A stretch of 64,000 bases of DNA from Aurantimonas sp. 22II-16-19i (lineage in GTDB: Bacteria; Pseudomonadota; Alphaproteobacteria; Rhizobiales; Rhizobiaceae), in NCBI RefSeq assembly GCF_002088275.1, contig NZ_AQQS01000021.1, positions 40,721 through 104,720 of the forward strand, written 5' to 3'. A model generated the notes under the pieces. That model saw nothing but the letters and a program-made list of their open reading frames with translations, ran no database searches and was not told where the DNA came from. Shown here one piece after another: positions 51,245 to 61,069 of this stretch (position 1 is its first letter; every line of letters begins with the position of its first letter). The position numbers were made by a program, and so were the translations under genes.

Positions 51245-54190
51245 ATGAAAAAAGGCGACCACCTCTTCCTCGTCGACGGCTCGGCTTACATCTTCCGGGC
51301 CTATCACGCGCTGCCGCCGCTGACCCGCAAGTCCGACGGCCTGCCGGTCGGGGCCGTCTCGGGCTTCTGCAACATGCTGTGGAAGCTGGTCGAGGAATCG
51401 CGCGAGACGTCGGTGGGCGTCGCGCCCACCCATTTCGCCGTCATCTTCGACCATTCCTCCACGACCTTCCGCAACGAGCTCTACGACCAGTACAAGGCCA
51501 ACCGGACGGCGCCGCCGGAAGACCTCGTGCCGCAGTTCGCGGTGATCCGCGAGGCGGTGCGCGCCTTCGACCTGCCCTGCATCGAGAAGCAGGGATACGA
51601 GGCCGACGACCTGATCGCCACCTATACGCGGCTTGCCGTCGAGGCCGGCGGCGACGTGACGATCGTCTCCTCGGACAAGGACCTCATGCAGCTCGTCGGG
51701 CCGGGGGTGATCCTCTACGACCAGATGAAGGACAAGCGCCTCGGGGCCGAAGAGGTGAAGGAGAAGTTCGGCGTCTATCCCGACAAGATGATCGACCTGC
51801 AGGCCCTCGTCGGCGACACTTCCGACAACGTGCCGGGCGTGCCGGGGATCGGCCCGAAGACCGCCGCCGACCTGCTTCAGACCTATGGCGACCTCGAAAC
51901 GCTGCTGGAGCGGGCGGGCGAGATCAAGCAGGCCAAGCGCCGCGAGAACCTGATCGCCTTCGCCGAGCAGGCGCGGCTGTCGAAGCGGCTGGTGACCCTC
52001 GATCAGGACACACCCCTCGACGCCCCCCTCGACGAATTGTTCCTGCACGAGCCGGACGGCGAGAAGCTGATCGCCTTCCTGAAGGCGATGGAGTTCACCA
52101 CCCTCACCCGCCGGGTCGCGGCGAGGCTTTCGGTCTCGGCGAGCGATGTCGAGACCGCGACGATCGCAGTGGACGGCCCGGCGCGCGGACCGGATCTCGA
52201 TCCCGCGGCGGCGGCAGTCTCGCGGCCGACCATCGGCGACGGGGACGGCGGCGCGCCGCGCCTCGCCTTGACGCCGCAGATGCTCGTGGAACAGCGCCGC
52301 GCCGAGGCGGCGGGCGCCAGCTTCGACCATTCGGCCTATCTGACGATCCGCAACGAGGCATCACTGCGGGACTTCCTCGCCGAGGCGATCGAGACCGGCA
52401 TCCTCGCCTTCGACACCGAGACCGACCAGCTCTCGGCGATGAACGGCAAGCTCGTCGGCGTCTCCTTCGCGACGGCTCCGGGGCGCGCCGCCTATGTGCC
52501 GCTCGGCCACGTCTCGCCCGGCGGCGAGGCGGACCTTCTGTCGGAAAAATCGCTGGAAGAGGAGATCGGCCCGCAGATCCCGCTGGAGGCGGCGCTGGCG
52601 ATCCTGAAGCCGGTTCTCGAGGATCCGGCAATCCTGAAGGTCGGGCAGAACACCAAATACGACACTCTCGTCATGCTGCGGCACGGCATCGCCGTCGCCC
52701 CCTTCGACGACACGATGCTGATCTCCTATGCCCTCGACGCCTCGGCCTCGCTCTCCGGCCACGGCATGGACGAGCTGTCGGAACGCTTCCTCGGGCACAA
52801 GCCGATCTCGTTCAAGGATCTCTGCGGTTCGGGCCGCACTGCCAGGCCTATCGCCGCCTGCCCGATCGACAAGGTCACCGCATACGCCGCCGAGGACGCC
52901 GACGTGACGCTGCGCCTGTGGCGGGTGCTCAAGCCGCGCCTCGTCGCCGAAGGCCTCGCCTCGGTCTATGAAAGGCTCGAAAAGCCGCTGGTGCCGGTGC
53001 TCGCCCGCATGGAGGAGCGCGGCGTCATGGTCGACCGGCAGATCCTGTCGCGGCTCTCCGGGCAGTTCGCCCAGAAGCAGGGCGCGCTCGAGGCCGAGAT
53101 CGCCGATTTCGCCGGGGAGGAGTTCAACCCCGGTTCGCCCAAGCAGCTCGGCGAGATCCTGTTCGGCAAGTTCAACCTGCCGGGCGGCAAGAAGACCAAG
53201 AGCGGCCAGTGGTCGACCGACGTCAAGGTGCTGGAGGAGCTCGCCGCCGAAGGCCACGAGCTGCCGGCGAAGATCGTCGCGTGGCGCCAGCTGACCAAGC
53301 TGAAGGGCACCTACACCGATACGCTGCCGAACCACATGGATGCGCGCGGGCGCATCCACACCTCCTATTCCATGGCCTCGACGACCACCGGGCGGCTCTC
53401 CTCCTCGGAGCCGAACCTCCAGAACATCCCGGTGCGCACCGAGGAAGGCCGGGCGATCCGCACCGCCTTCGTCGCGCCGGAGGGCAACCGCCTGGTCTCG
53501 GCCGACTACAGCCAGATCGAGCTGCGCATCCTCGCCCACATCGCCGACATCCCGCAGCTGAAGCAGGCGTTTCAGGAGGGGCTCGACATCCACGCCATGA
53601 CGGCGTCGGAGATGTTCGGGGTGCCTGTCGAGGGCATGCCGTCGGACGTCCGGCGGCGGGCCAAGGCGATCAATTTCGGCATCATCTACGGCATCTCCGC
53701 CTTCGGCCTCGCCAACCAGCTGGCGATCCCGCGCGAGGAGGCCGGCCTCTACATCCGGCGCTATTTCGAGCGCTTTCCCGGCATCCGGGACTACATGGAC
53801 GCCACCAAGGCCTTCGCCAAGCAGCACGGCTATGTCGAGACGCTGTTCGGCCGGCGGGCGCATTATCCGGACATCAAGTCGCCGAACGCCGCGATGCGCG
53901 CCTTCAACGAGCGCGCGGCGATCAACGCGCCGATCCAGGGGACGGCGGCGGACATCATCCGCCGGGCGATGATCCGCATGGAGGGGGCGCTCGCCGAGGC
54001 GGGGCTGTCCGCGAAGATGCTGCTGCAGGTCCATGACGAACTGGTCTTCGAGGTGCCGGAGGAGGAGGTCGAGGCGACCCTGCCGCTGGTCAAGCGGGTG
54101 ATGGCCGAAGCCCCCCTCCCCCGCGTCAATTTGTCAGTGCCCCTCGAGGTCGACGCCAAGGCGGCGGCGGACTGGGAAGCGGCCCACTGA
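51245..54190 (+). CDS. polA: DNA polymerase I
   Basis: Repair and Okazaki-fragment polymerase. It has 981 residues. The 5'-3' exonuclease domain (LFLVDGSAYIFRAYHALPPL, ..YEADDLIATY, ..GDTSDNVPGVPGIGPKTA) and the 3'-5' exonuclease domain are intact, with Asp390 and Glu392 in FDTETD, later NTKYD, and YAAEDADVT. The polymerase motifs are A SADYSQIELR (Asp754), B RRRAKAINFGIIYGIS and C VHDE (Asp931). The ATG at 51245 yields the conserved MKKGDHLFLVDGSAY start. In-frame ATGs at 51125 and 51140 within the leader repeat would give an unlike extension. Confidence 0.96.
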   Translation: MKKGDHLFLVDGSAYIFRAYHALPPLTRKSDGLPVGAVSGFCNMLWKLVEESRETSVGVAPTHFAVIFDHSSTTFRNELYDQYKANRTAPPEDLVPQFAVIREAVRAFDLPCIEKQGYEADDLIATYTRLAVEAGGDVTIVSSDKDLMQLVGPGVILYDQMKDKRLGAEEVKEKFGVYPDKMIDLQALVGDTSDNVPGVPGIGPKTAADLLQTYGDLETLLERAGEIKQAKRRENLIAFAEQARLSKRLVTLDQDTPLDAPLDELFLHEPDGEKLIAFLKAMEFTTLTRRVAARLSVSASDVETATIAVDGPARGPDLDPAAAAVSRPTIGDGDGGAPRLALTPQMLVEQRRAEAAGASFDHSAYLTIRNEASLRDFLAEAIETGILAFDTETDQLSAMNGKLVGVSFATAPGRAAYVPLGHVSPGGEADLLSEKSLEEEIGPQIPLEAALAILKPVLEDPAILKVGQNTKYDTLVMLRHGIAVAPFDDTMLISYALDASASLSGHGMDELSERFLGHKPISFKDLCGSGRTARPIAACPIDKVTAYAAEDADVTLRLWRVLKPRLVAEGLASVYERLEKPLVPVLARMEERGVMVDRQILSRLSGQFAQKQGALEAEIADFAGEEFNPGSPKQLGEILFGKFNLPGGKKTKSGQWSTDVKVLEELAAEGHELPAKIVAWRQLTKLKGTYTDTLPNHMDARGRIHTSYSMASTTTGRLSSSEPNLQNIPVRTEEGRAIRTAFVAPEGNRLVSADYSQIELRILAHIADIPQLKQAFQEGLDIHAMTASEMFGVPVEGMPSDVRRRAKAINFGIIYGISAFGLANQLAIPREEAGLYIRRYFERFPGIRDYMDATKAFAKQHGYVETLFGRRAHYPDIKSPNAAMRAFNERAAINAPIQGTAADIIRRAMIRMEGALAEAGLSAKMLLQVHDELVFEVPEEEVEATLPLVKRVMAEAPLPRVNLSVPLEVDAKAAADWEAAH

Positions 54191-54509
54191 GCGCATCCCC
54201 GGGGATGTCCTCGTTGCAACTGAAACCGGGGACGCGACAAGGAGTTGCCGCCCTCGAGCGCACTCGCAGCGCCTGCCGGGAAGCAGCCAAGCCCATGCAT
54301 TCATGAGGCTATTGCCGCAACGGGAGCCGATCCCGAAGTCTTGAAAACGGACTGGCCGAGCCAATGTTATCGGCGGTTGCCGGGCGAGTTATCCGAAATG
54401 ACGATCCTCGGGGCAGCCTCGCCGATGACGGCCAGGCGGCTCGAGAACGGTTTCGGCTCCCCATCGGCTTAGGAATGCGCCCGGCTGGAAGCGGCGCCAG
54501 TGAGGTCAA
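54191..54509. other. Intergenic region between polA and the LOV kinase
   Basis: 319 bases without a supported gene. I see no clear terminator for polA and no well-spaced promoter. GAGGT five bases before 54510 is the ribosome-binding site of the next gene. Confidence 0.35.
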
Positions 54510-55763
54510 ATGGACACGCGCGAGGACGACACTCCCGAGACGTTCGGTGTTCCGTCGAACATCACGACAGCGGCTCTCGCCAAGCTGCCGCTGGCGCTCG
54601 TCCTGACCAATCCGCATCTCGACGGCAACCCGATCATCTACGCCAACGACGCCTTCGGGCGCATCACCGGCTATGCCGCGGCGGCGACGATCGGGCGCAA
54701 CTGCCGGTTCCTCCAGGGCGACGAGACCGATCCCGAGCACGCCCGCCAGATCGGCGAAGCGCTGCGGGCCGAGCGCGACATCTCGCTGGACATCCTGAAC
54801 TACCGCGCCGACGGCACGAAATTCATCAACCGCCTGATGATCACGCCGCTCTACGACGAGAACGGCAAGCTGCAGTGCTTCCTCGGCGTCCAGCGCGACA
54901 TGAGCGACGGCCAGGACGCCGCGACGACCCATACGCAGGGCGCCAAGGCGCCGGTGGATTCCGCCCTCGGCGAGATCCAGCACCGGGTGAAGAACCACCT
55001 GTCGATGATCGTCGGCATGATCCGCATGCAGGCGCGGATGAAGACCAGCCAGGAGAGCTTCAGCGCGCTGGCGCGCCGGATCGAGAGCCTGCAGCTGCTC
55101 TATCAGGAGATGACCGATGCCGGCGTCGGCTCGCACCGCTCCGAGCGCGTGCCGCTCGGCGCCTATGTCAGCCGCGTCGCGGCGACGATCGGCCATCTGG
55201 ACGGCCGCAACTCGGTGCGCATCAATGTCGACTGCGACGCCATCGACGTGAAGGTCGACCGCGCGGCGCGGATCGGGCTGTTGTTTTCCGAGCTGCTCAC
55301 CAACGCCCTCAAGCATGCCTTCGACGGCCGCGAGGAAGGCCTCGTCGAGGCGCGGCTGAAGATGCTCTCCTCCGGCGTCATCCGCCTCACCGTGACCGAC
55401 GACGGCGTCGGCCTGCCCAAGGGCAGCGCGTGGCCCTACGACAACTCCAAGCCGGCACCCCTCAGCCAAAACGAGATCAACGCGATCCGGCAGGAGGCGG
55501 CACGGGCGGCGGTCGAGGACGACACTGTCAACGAGGCGCGCCAGCTCGCCGACTCCCTCGGCATGTCGCGCGGCACCAGCGAGCCCGGCAGCCAGATCGT
55601 CGAGACCGGCGAGCAGGCGGCCCGCCGGCAGAGGGCGCGGGAGGTCGAAGGCGGGCTCGGCGGCCGCATCACCGTGTCGCTGGTCCGGGGTCTCGACGCC
55701 ACGATCGACGTGAACTCCCTTACCACCGGCACCACCGTGACCGTCGACATTCCTCCCGAATGA
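54510..55763 (+). CDS. Blue-light LOV-domain histidine kinase (HisKA_2/HWE type)
   Basis: Sensor kinase of 417 residues. The LOV domain (about 20-130) contains GRNCRFLQG with the flavin-adduct Cys65, and NYRADGTKFINRL. The phospho-acceptor helix EIQHRVKNHLSMIVGMIRMQ carries His158, followed by the N box ELLTNALKHAF (261-271) and G box DDGVGLP (298-303). Between this box and the final strands (GGRITVSLVRGLDATI) lies an unusual segment of about 80 residues (305-383), polar and helical, where a short ATP-lid and second G box normally sit. No response-regulator gene is adjacent. It may feed the general stress response, as LOV-HWE kinases do in related bacteria. Confidence 0.9.
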   Translation: MDTREDDTPETFGVPSNITTAALAKLPLALVLTNPHLDGNPIIYANDAFGRITGYAAAATIGRNCRFLQGDETDPEHARQIGEALRAERDISLDILNYRADGTKFINRLMITPLYDENGKLQCFLGVQRDMSDGQDAATTHTQGAKAPVDSALGEIQHRVKNHLSMIVGMIRMQARMKTSQESFSALARRIESLQLLYQEMTDAGVGSHRSERVPLGAYVSRVAATIGHLDGRNSVRINVDCDAIDVKVDRAARIGLLFSELLTNALKHAFDGREEGLVEARLKMLSSGVIRLTVTDDGVGLPKGSAWPYDNSKPAPLSQNEINAIRQEAARAAVEDDTVNEARQLADSLGMSRGTSEPGSQIVETGEQAARRQRAREVEGGLGGRITVSLVRGLDATIDVNSLTTGTTVTVDIPPE

Positions 55764-55817
55764 TGAAATGACGGCGGCCGGAAGCCTGACGCCGACGAGC
55801 CGCGAGGAGTGTGAAGT

Positions 55818-56522
55818 TTGAGTCTCGAAGCCGCAAGGGACAGGCTGATCGTCGGGCTGGACGTGACCGGCCGGGCCGAAGCCGAAGCCGTCGTCGACAC
55901 CCTCGGTGACACGGTCACCTGGTACAAGATCGGCTTCCAGCTGGCGCTGTCCGGCGGCCTGCCGCTGGTCGGCGAGCTGGCCCGCTCGGGCAAGCGCGTG
56001 TTTCTCGACATGAAGCTCCTCGACATCTCCAACACCGTCGAGAAGGGTGTCGCCAGCGCCCTCGACCTCGGCGCCTCGATGCTGACCATCCACGCCTATC
56101 CGCATGCCATGCGCGCCGCGGTGAAGGCGGCCGAGGGCAGCCCCCTCACCCTTCTCGGCGTCACCGTGCTCACGTCCCTCGACGACGACGACCTTGTCGC
56201 CAGCGGCTACCGGATGAGCGTTGCCGAGCTCGTCGCCGCGCGCGTCGCCCAGGCCCGCGACATCGGCATGGGCGGCGTCGTCGCATCGCCCGCCGAGGCC
56301 GCGGCCATCCGGCGCGCGATCGGCCCCGACATGGCGATCGTCACCCCGGGCATCAGGCCGGCCGGAAGCGACAGCGGCGACCAGAAGCGCATCGCGGCGC
56401 CGGCCGACGCCCTGGCCGCGGGCGCCTCGCATCTCGTCGTCGGACGGCCGATCGTCGCCGCCGGCGACGCTCGGGCAGCAGCCGAGGCGATCCTCGCCGA
56501 AATGGCCGGCGCCGCGGCCTGA
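55818..56522 (+). CDS. pyrF: Orotidine 5'-phosphate decarboxylase
   Basis: Last step of UMP synthesis. It has 234 residues from a TTG start with GAGGAG eight bases upstream. The catalytic motif is [13 protein letters not shown] (D-x-K-x-x-D). Other family pieces are [25 protein letters not shown] and [10 protein letters not shown], and the phosphate-binding [15 protein letters not shown] near the C-terminus. It is followed after 38 bases by the DUF1330 gene in the same direction. Confidence 0.95.
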   Translation: MSLEAARDRLIVGLDVTGRAEAEAVVDTLGDTVTWYKIGFQLALSGGLPLVGELARSGKRVFLDMKLLDISNTVEKGVASALDLGASMLTIHAYPHAMRAAVKAAEGSPLTLLGVTVLTSLDDDDLVASGYRMSVAELVAARVAQARDIGMGGVVASPAEAAAIRRAIGPDMAIVTPGIRPAGSDSGDQKRIAAPADALAAGASHLVVGRPIVAAGDARAAAEAILAEMAGAAA

Positions 56523-56560
56523 GGCGCGACTGCAAAACGACCATAAGAAAAGGGAGGCAA

Positions 56561-56857
56561 ATGATGGCCAAGGGATACTGGATCGCGCGCGTCGACGTCC
56601 GCGACCCCGAGGGATACAAGGCCTATGTCGCGGCGGCCAAGCCCGCCTTCGAGGCCCATGGGGCGAAGTTCCTGGCGCGCGGCGGCGAGTTCGCGGCACT
56701 CGAGGGAACGGCCCGCAACCGCAACGTGGTGATCGAGTTCGACAGCGTCGAGACGGCCCGGGCCTGCTACGAGAGCGACGACTACCAGAAGGCCAAGGCC
56801 ATCCGCCAGACCGTCGCCGAGGCGGAGATGATCATCATCGAGGGCTATGACGGCTGA
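56561..56857 (+). CDS. DUF1330 family protein
   Basis: Small ferredoxin-fold (dimeric alpha-beta barrel) protein of 98 residues. It starts MMAKGYWIARVDVRDPEGYK, with AKPAFEAHGAKFLARGGEF and VVIEFDSVETARACYESDDY following, all typical of DUF1330. The biochemical role is unknown. GGGAGG precedes the first ATG. The pyrF-DUF1330-acetyltransferase run appears to be an operon, and its stop lies 11 bases inside the next gene. Confidence 0.9.
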   Translation: MMAKGYWIARVDVRDPEGYKAYVAAAKPAFEAHGAKFLARGGEFAALEGTARNRNVVIEFDSVETARACYESDDYQKAKAIRQTVAEAEMIIIEGYDG

Positions 56858-57440
56858 GCCTCGCGGCCGCGCCCCTGGCCGAGAGCCGCGGCCGGGGCGC
56901 AAGGCGTTCAAGGGCATGGCGCCGAAGGGCTACCGCATCCGGATGATGGAGCCGGGCGAGGCGCGCGAACTGATGGCGATCGAGCGGCGCGCCGAGGCGA
57001 CGCTGATCGCCCTCGGCAAGGCCGAGCTCGCCGAGGCGCCGCCGCCGGAGATCGGCGACTTCGTGAGGCTGCTGGTCGAGAACGAGGTCTTCGTCGCCGA
57101 GCACAAGCGCTCGGGCGAGGCGGTCGGCTTCGTCGCGGCGCACGATCTGCCGGACCTCTACTGGATCGCCGAACTCTCCGTCGATCCGGCGCATGGGCGC
57201 CGCGGCATCGGCCGCGCGCTGGTCGGGGCCGTTCTCGAACGGGCCCGCTGGTTCCAGCACCGGGCCGTCGGCCTGACGACCTGTGCCGACATCCCCGTCG
57301 GCGCGCCCTTCTACGAGACGTCCGGTTTCACGAAGATCCCGGGGGACGATTGTCCGCCCTGGCTGCGCGACCTCCGGCAGGTGGAAACGCCGCCGGGAAG
57401 CGACCCGGCGACACGCTGCGCGATGATCCGCTGGCTGTGA
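56847..57440 (+). CDS. GNAT-family N-acetyltransferase
   Basis: Acetyl-CoA-dependent acetyltransferase with unknown substrate, 197 residues. The acetyl-CoA-binding motif A is IAELSVDPAHGRRGIGRALV, followed by LTTCADIPVGAPFYETSGFT of motif B. The first 30 residues are Arg/Pro-rich and may not be part of the domain. An internal start at MAPKGYRI would remove most of them. The annotated ATG overlaps the DUF1330 stop by 11 bases, suggesting coupling. Confidence 0.88.
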   Translation: MTAEPRGRAPGREPRPGRKAFKGMAPKGYRIRMMEPGEARELMAIERRAEATLIALGKAELAEAPPPEIGDFVRLLVENEVFVAEHKRSGEAVGFVAAHDLPDLYWIAELSVDPAHGRRGIGRALVGAVLERARWFQHRAVGLTTCADIPVGAPFYETSGFTKIPGDDCPPWLRDLRQVETPPGSDPATRCAMIRWL

Positions 57441-57872
57441 GGAGCCGCCCGGACGACTGCGACGGGCCGCCGAGGGGCCCGCAGACGCCTCGCAGTGACG
57501 CGAAAGGCACGGTCGTTCGCCCGCGTGCGGTGTCCATGCGCAAGAGCGGTCGACTTGCGCAATGATTCATCCTGTTATGATCAGGGCGATGTCATGAAGG
57601 TTTCACGAAAGGATTTGTCGGTTAAGTCATGACGAGCCGGGATCGGCCGGCCGCAGGCCTTGCGACATTTGCCGAACGGCACCAGCGGCGGGGGCCGTGA
57701 CGGGCGGCCGCGCTGCTTCGGCGTCGGCACGGCGAGCGGAACGGATTTGCGACACCGCTGCAGCGAAACCGCGAGCTGGCGCGTTTCGCAAGGGGCCGCC
57801 CGAAGCCAGACGCTTCAATTTGTGCATTGCAGCAACGATTGCTATATTCGGCGGAAACGAGAGGCACTTGCC
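57441..57872. other. Intergenic region upstream of phaZ
   Basis: 432 bases with no supported gene. It ends with a promoter-like region at 57820-57848. Short ATG-initiated frames near 57590 are only about 12 codons long. Confidence 0.4.
57820..57848 (+). promoter_or_regulatory. phaZ promoter with overlapping PhaR-like operator
   Basis: TTGTGC (57820-57825) and TATATT (57843-57848) are spaced by 17 bases. Over the -35 lies TTGTGCATTGCAGCAA (57820-57835), a TGC/GCA-rich sequence like those bound by PhaR, the PHB-responsive repressor of phasin and PHB genes in alphaproteobacteria. The leader to the ATG would be about 18 bases. Confidence 0.5.
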
Positions 57873-60221
57873 ATGTTGTACCAGCTCTATGAGTGGAATC
57901 ACGCCGCGCTGACGCCGTTCCGCGCCGTGGCGGACGCCACCCGCCTGTTCTACCAGAACCCGCTGAACCCGTTGTCGCACACCACCGCCGGCCGCTCCTT
58001 CGCGGCCATGGCCGAACTGTTCGAACGCACGACGCGGGTCTACGGAAAGCCCGAATTCGGCCTCCACGAGACGACGATCCGCGGGCTACGTGTCCCGGTC
58101 GCCGACAAGCCGGTGTGGAAGAAGCCGTTCTGCAACCTCCTGCATTTCGAGCGCGCGCTGCCGAAGGGCCACGGCAAGGACCCGCGCATCCTCATCGTCG
58201 CGCCGATGTCCGGCCACTACGCGACGCTGCTGCGCGGCACCGTCGAGGCGCTGCTGCCCTATGCCGACGTCTACATCACCGACTGGAAGGACGCCCGCAG
58301 CGTGCCGCTCGCGGCCGGCTCCTTCAGCCTCGACGACTATGTCGACTATGTCATCGAGATCCTGCAGTTCCTCGGGCCCGACACCCATGTCATCGGCGTC
58401 TGCCAGCCGGCCGTGCCGGTGCTGATGGCGACGGCGGTGATGGAGGCGGCCGAGGACCCGTGCGCGCCGGCGACCATGACGCTGATGGGCGGGCCGATCG
58501 ACACGCGCATCAACCCGACGGCGGTCAACGATCTCGCCAAGGAGCGCGGCATCGACTGGTTCCGCGACAACGTCATCATGTCGGTGCCCTTCCCCCATGC
58601 CGGCTTCATGCGGCAGGTCTATCCGGGCTTCCTGCAGCTGACCGGCTTCATGTCGATGAATCTCGACCGCCACGTCACCGCGCACAAGGATTTCTTCTGG
58701 CACCTCGTCAAGGACGACGGCGATTCGGCGGAGAAGCACCGCAGCTTCTACGACGAGTACAACGCCGTGATGGACATGACGGCGGAGTTCTACCTGCAGA
58801 CCGTCGACGAGGTGTTCGTCAAGCACTCGCTGCCGAAGGGCGAGATCACCCATCGCGGCAAGCGGATCGACCTGACGGCGATCCGGCGCACCGGCCTCCT
58901 CACCGTCGAGGGCGAGAACGACGACATTTCCGGCGTCGGCCAGACCGAGGCGGCGCAGGACCTGTGCATCAACATTCCCGGCGACAAGCGCGTCCACTAC
59001 GTGCAGCCGAAGGTCGGCCATTACGGCGTCTTCAACGGCTCGCGCTTCCGCGCCGAGATCGCCCCGCGCATCGTCGACTTCGCGCTGACCCACGGCACCA
59101 CCCACACCGGCGCCTCGCAGCCGCGCAAGTCGGCCGAAGCCGAGACCGGCCCCCGCCGCATGGGCGCCTATGCCGAGCGCATCGCCAAGGCCGGCACCCT
59201 CGGCCGCCGCGTGCCCGCCTCGGGCGAGAGCGGCATCGGCGCAGTCGCCACGCTGAACGGGCTCGAGGGCCTCGAAGCGGCGATGAACGCCATGGCGGCG
59301 CCGGCCAAGGCGCTGATGTCGACAGCCCTCGAGGCCGCCAACTACTCCTACGGCTCGTTTGCCGGCAGCAACAATTCCGGCTTCTCCGCGCCATCGATCA
59401 CGCGCCAGCCGGCGAGCCCCGCCGGGTCGACCTCGAATGGCGGCATCAAGGCGACGCCCCTTCCGGTGCCGGCCGCCGAGACGCCCGCCCAGGCGGAGAC
59501 GCTTCGGGCAGCGCCTGCACCGGCGGTGAAGAACGAGGCCGCGCCGGCCGCCAAGGCCGAGCCCGCTCCGGCCGCGAAGGCTGCGCCGAAGGATGACGCG
59601 CCGGCCGCGAAGGTCGAGGCCAAGGCCGACGCCGCGAAGACCGAGGCCGACAAGCCGGCAACAAAGCGTGACATGAAGGCCGAAGCACCCGCCGCCAAAC
59701 CGGCGGCGAAGGCCGAGGTTCCCGCTACCGCCGAGGCGAAGGCCAAGGCCGAGGCTCCGGCAAAGACCCCGGCGAAGACTGGGGAGGCCACGCCGAAGGC
59801 CGCCGAACCCGCGGCCAAGTCGGAGCCCGCACCGGCTGCCAAGGCGGAGCCCGCACCGAAGGCGTCCCCCAAGGCAGAGGCCAAGTCCGAAACCGAGGCA
59901 CAGTCGAAGGCCGACGTGAAAGCCGAAGCGAAAGACGTTGCCAAGCCGGAACCGACGGCGTCCGAGCCTGCTGCCGGCGAAGCCAAGCCTGCCGCGCCGG
60001 AGAAGTCGGCTGCCGAAAAGCCCGCCTCCGGCAACGCCAAGGCGGCGGCGAAGACGCCGGCCAAGACCGGCGCCGTCAGCGCCAAGGCCTCCGACGACCA
60101 GGTCTCGGAGGCCGGCGGAGCGAGCGACCTGTTCACCTCGGGACCCGCCCCGACCTCGCCCACGCGCGCGCGTCCGGGGACACGGTCGAAGGGTCCGTCG
60201 GGCCGCGCCCGTCGGCGCTGA
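57873..60221 (+). CDS. phaZ: Intracellular PHB depolymerase with a long Ala/Lys/Pro/Glu-rich tail
   Basis: Mobilises stored polyhydroxybutyrate from granules in the cytosol. The catalytic region (residues 1-410) is a complete PhaZ. The nucleophile is Cys177 in VIGVCQPAVP, the acid Asp350 in VEGENDDISGVGQT and the base His383 in KVGHYGVFNGSRF, at nearly the spacing of R. eutropha PhaZ1 (Cys183, Asp355, His388). Homologues usually end near residue 420. Here a further 370 or so residues follow. Part is Ala/Gly/Ser-rich (to about 510), then a run of AAKAEPAPAAKA-type repeats resembling histone-H1-like or phasin tails. The ATG at 57873 is 18 bases from the predicted transcript start. Confidence 0.92.
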   Translation: MLYQLYEWNHAALTPFRAVADATRLFYQNPLNPLSHTTAGRSFAAMAELFERTTRVYGKPEFGLHETTIRGLRVPVADKPVWKKPFCNLLHFERALPKGHGKDPRILIVAPMSGHYATLLRGTVEALLPYADVYITDWKDARSVPLAAGSFSLDDYVDYVIEILQFLGPDTHVIGVCQPAVPVLMATAVMEAAEDPCAPATMTLMGGPIDTRINPTAVNDLAKERGIDWFRDNVIMSVPFPHAGFMRQVYPGFLQLTGFMSMNLDRHVTAHKDFFWHLVKDDGDSAEKHRSFYDEYNAVMDMTAEFYLQTVDEVFVKHSLPKGEITHRGKRIDLTAIRRTGLLTVEGENDDISGVGQTEAAQDLCINIPGDKRVHYVQPKVGHYGVFNGSRFRAEIAPRIVDFALTHGTTHTGASQPRKSAEAETGPRRMGAYAERIAKAGTLGRRVPASGESGIGAVATLNGLEGLEAAMNAMAAPAKALMSTALEAANYSYGSFAGSNNSGFSAPSITRQPASPAGSTSNGGIKATPLPVPAAETPAQAETLRAAPAPAVKNEAAPAAKAEPAPAAKAAPKDDAPAAKVEAKADAAKTEADKPATKRDMKAEAPAAKPAAKAEVPATAEAKAKAEAPAKTPAKTGEATPKAAEPAAKSEPAPAAKAEPAPKASPKAEAKSETEAQSKADVKAEAKDVAKPEPTASEPAAGEAKPAAPEKSAAEKPASGNAKAAAKTPAKTGAVSAKASDDQVSEAGGASDLFTSGPAPTSPTRARPGTRSKGPSGRARRR

Positions 60222-60361
60222 GCCGGCGTCGCATGATCCGGGAGGGTGGCTCGACCAGCCTTCCGGCGGGAGCGTCACGAGGACGGGATGGAGCCGGTCG
60301 CGATCGCCGCCGATGGGACGAGCCGCCGGCGCAGGCGGTAGCGGTTCCGTGCGGCCACCTG

Positions 60362-61069
60362 TCAGGCCGAGCTGTCGCCGCGGCCGTGGCGTGCGAGAAG
60401 GTCCGGCCGCCGCTCGGCGGTGATCCGCTCGGCCTCGGCGCGACGCCAGCGCTCGACGGCACCATGATCGCCGGAGGTGAGGACGGGCGGGATGGTCCGG
60501 CCCTCCCACTCGGCCGGCCGGGTATAGTGCGGGTGTTCCAGGCGCTGCGTCTCGAAGCTCTCGTGGAGGCCCGACTGGTCGTTGCCCATGACGCCCGGCA
60601 GCAGCCGGATCACCGCGTCGAGCAGCACCATCGCGGCGATCTCGCCGCCCGACAGCACATAGTCGCCGATCGAGACTTCGCGAAGGCCCCGCCCCTCGAT
60701 GATCCGCTCGTCGACGCCCTCGAAGCGGCCGCAGACGATCAGCGCCCCCTCGCCCGCCGCGAGTTCGCGGACGAGATCCTGGGTCAGCGGCCGGCCGCGC
60801 GGGCTCATCAGCAGGCGGGGCCGAAGATCGCCCTCATCACACGCCGCGTCGATCGCATCGGCCAGGACGTCGGCGCGCAGCACCATGCCGGCGCCGCCGC
60901 CGGCCGGCGTGTCGTCCACCGCCCGGTGGCGGCCGCGACCGAAGTCGCGGATCTGCCGGGTCTCGACGACGGCGTCGCCGCGCTCCAGCGCCCGGCCCGC
61001 CAGCGACACGCCGAGGGGGCCCGGAAACATCTCCGGATAGAGCGTCAGGACGGTGGCGCGGAAGGCCAT
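60362..61069 (-). CDS. trmD: tRNA (guanine-N1)-methyltransferase TrmD
   Basis: Makes m1G37 in tRNAs and prevents +1 frameshifting. It has 235 residues. It starts [20 protein letters not shown]. The SAM-binding knot motifs are [29 protein letters not shown] and [20 protein letters not shown], followed by DSFE-like [20 protein letters not shown]. The ATG overlaps the stop of the upstream ABM gene as TGATG. The usual downstream rplS is absent. A convergent phaZ lies 140 bases away. Confidence 0.96.
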   Translation of the reverse strand: MAFRATVLTLYPEMFPGPLGVSLAGRALERGDAVVETRQIRDFGRGRHRAVDDTPAGGGAGMVLRADVLADAIDAACDEGDLRPRLLMSPRGRPLTQDLVRELAAGEGALIVCGRFEGVDERIIEGRGLREVSIGDYVLSGGEIAAMVLLDAVIRLLPGVMGNDQSGLHESFETQRLEHPHYTRPAEWEGRTIPPVLTSGDHGAVERWRRAEAERITAERRPDLLARHGRGDSSA

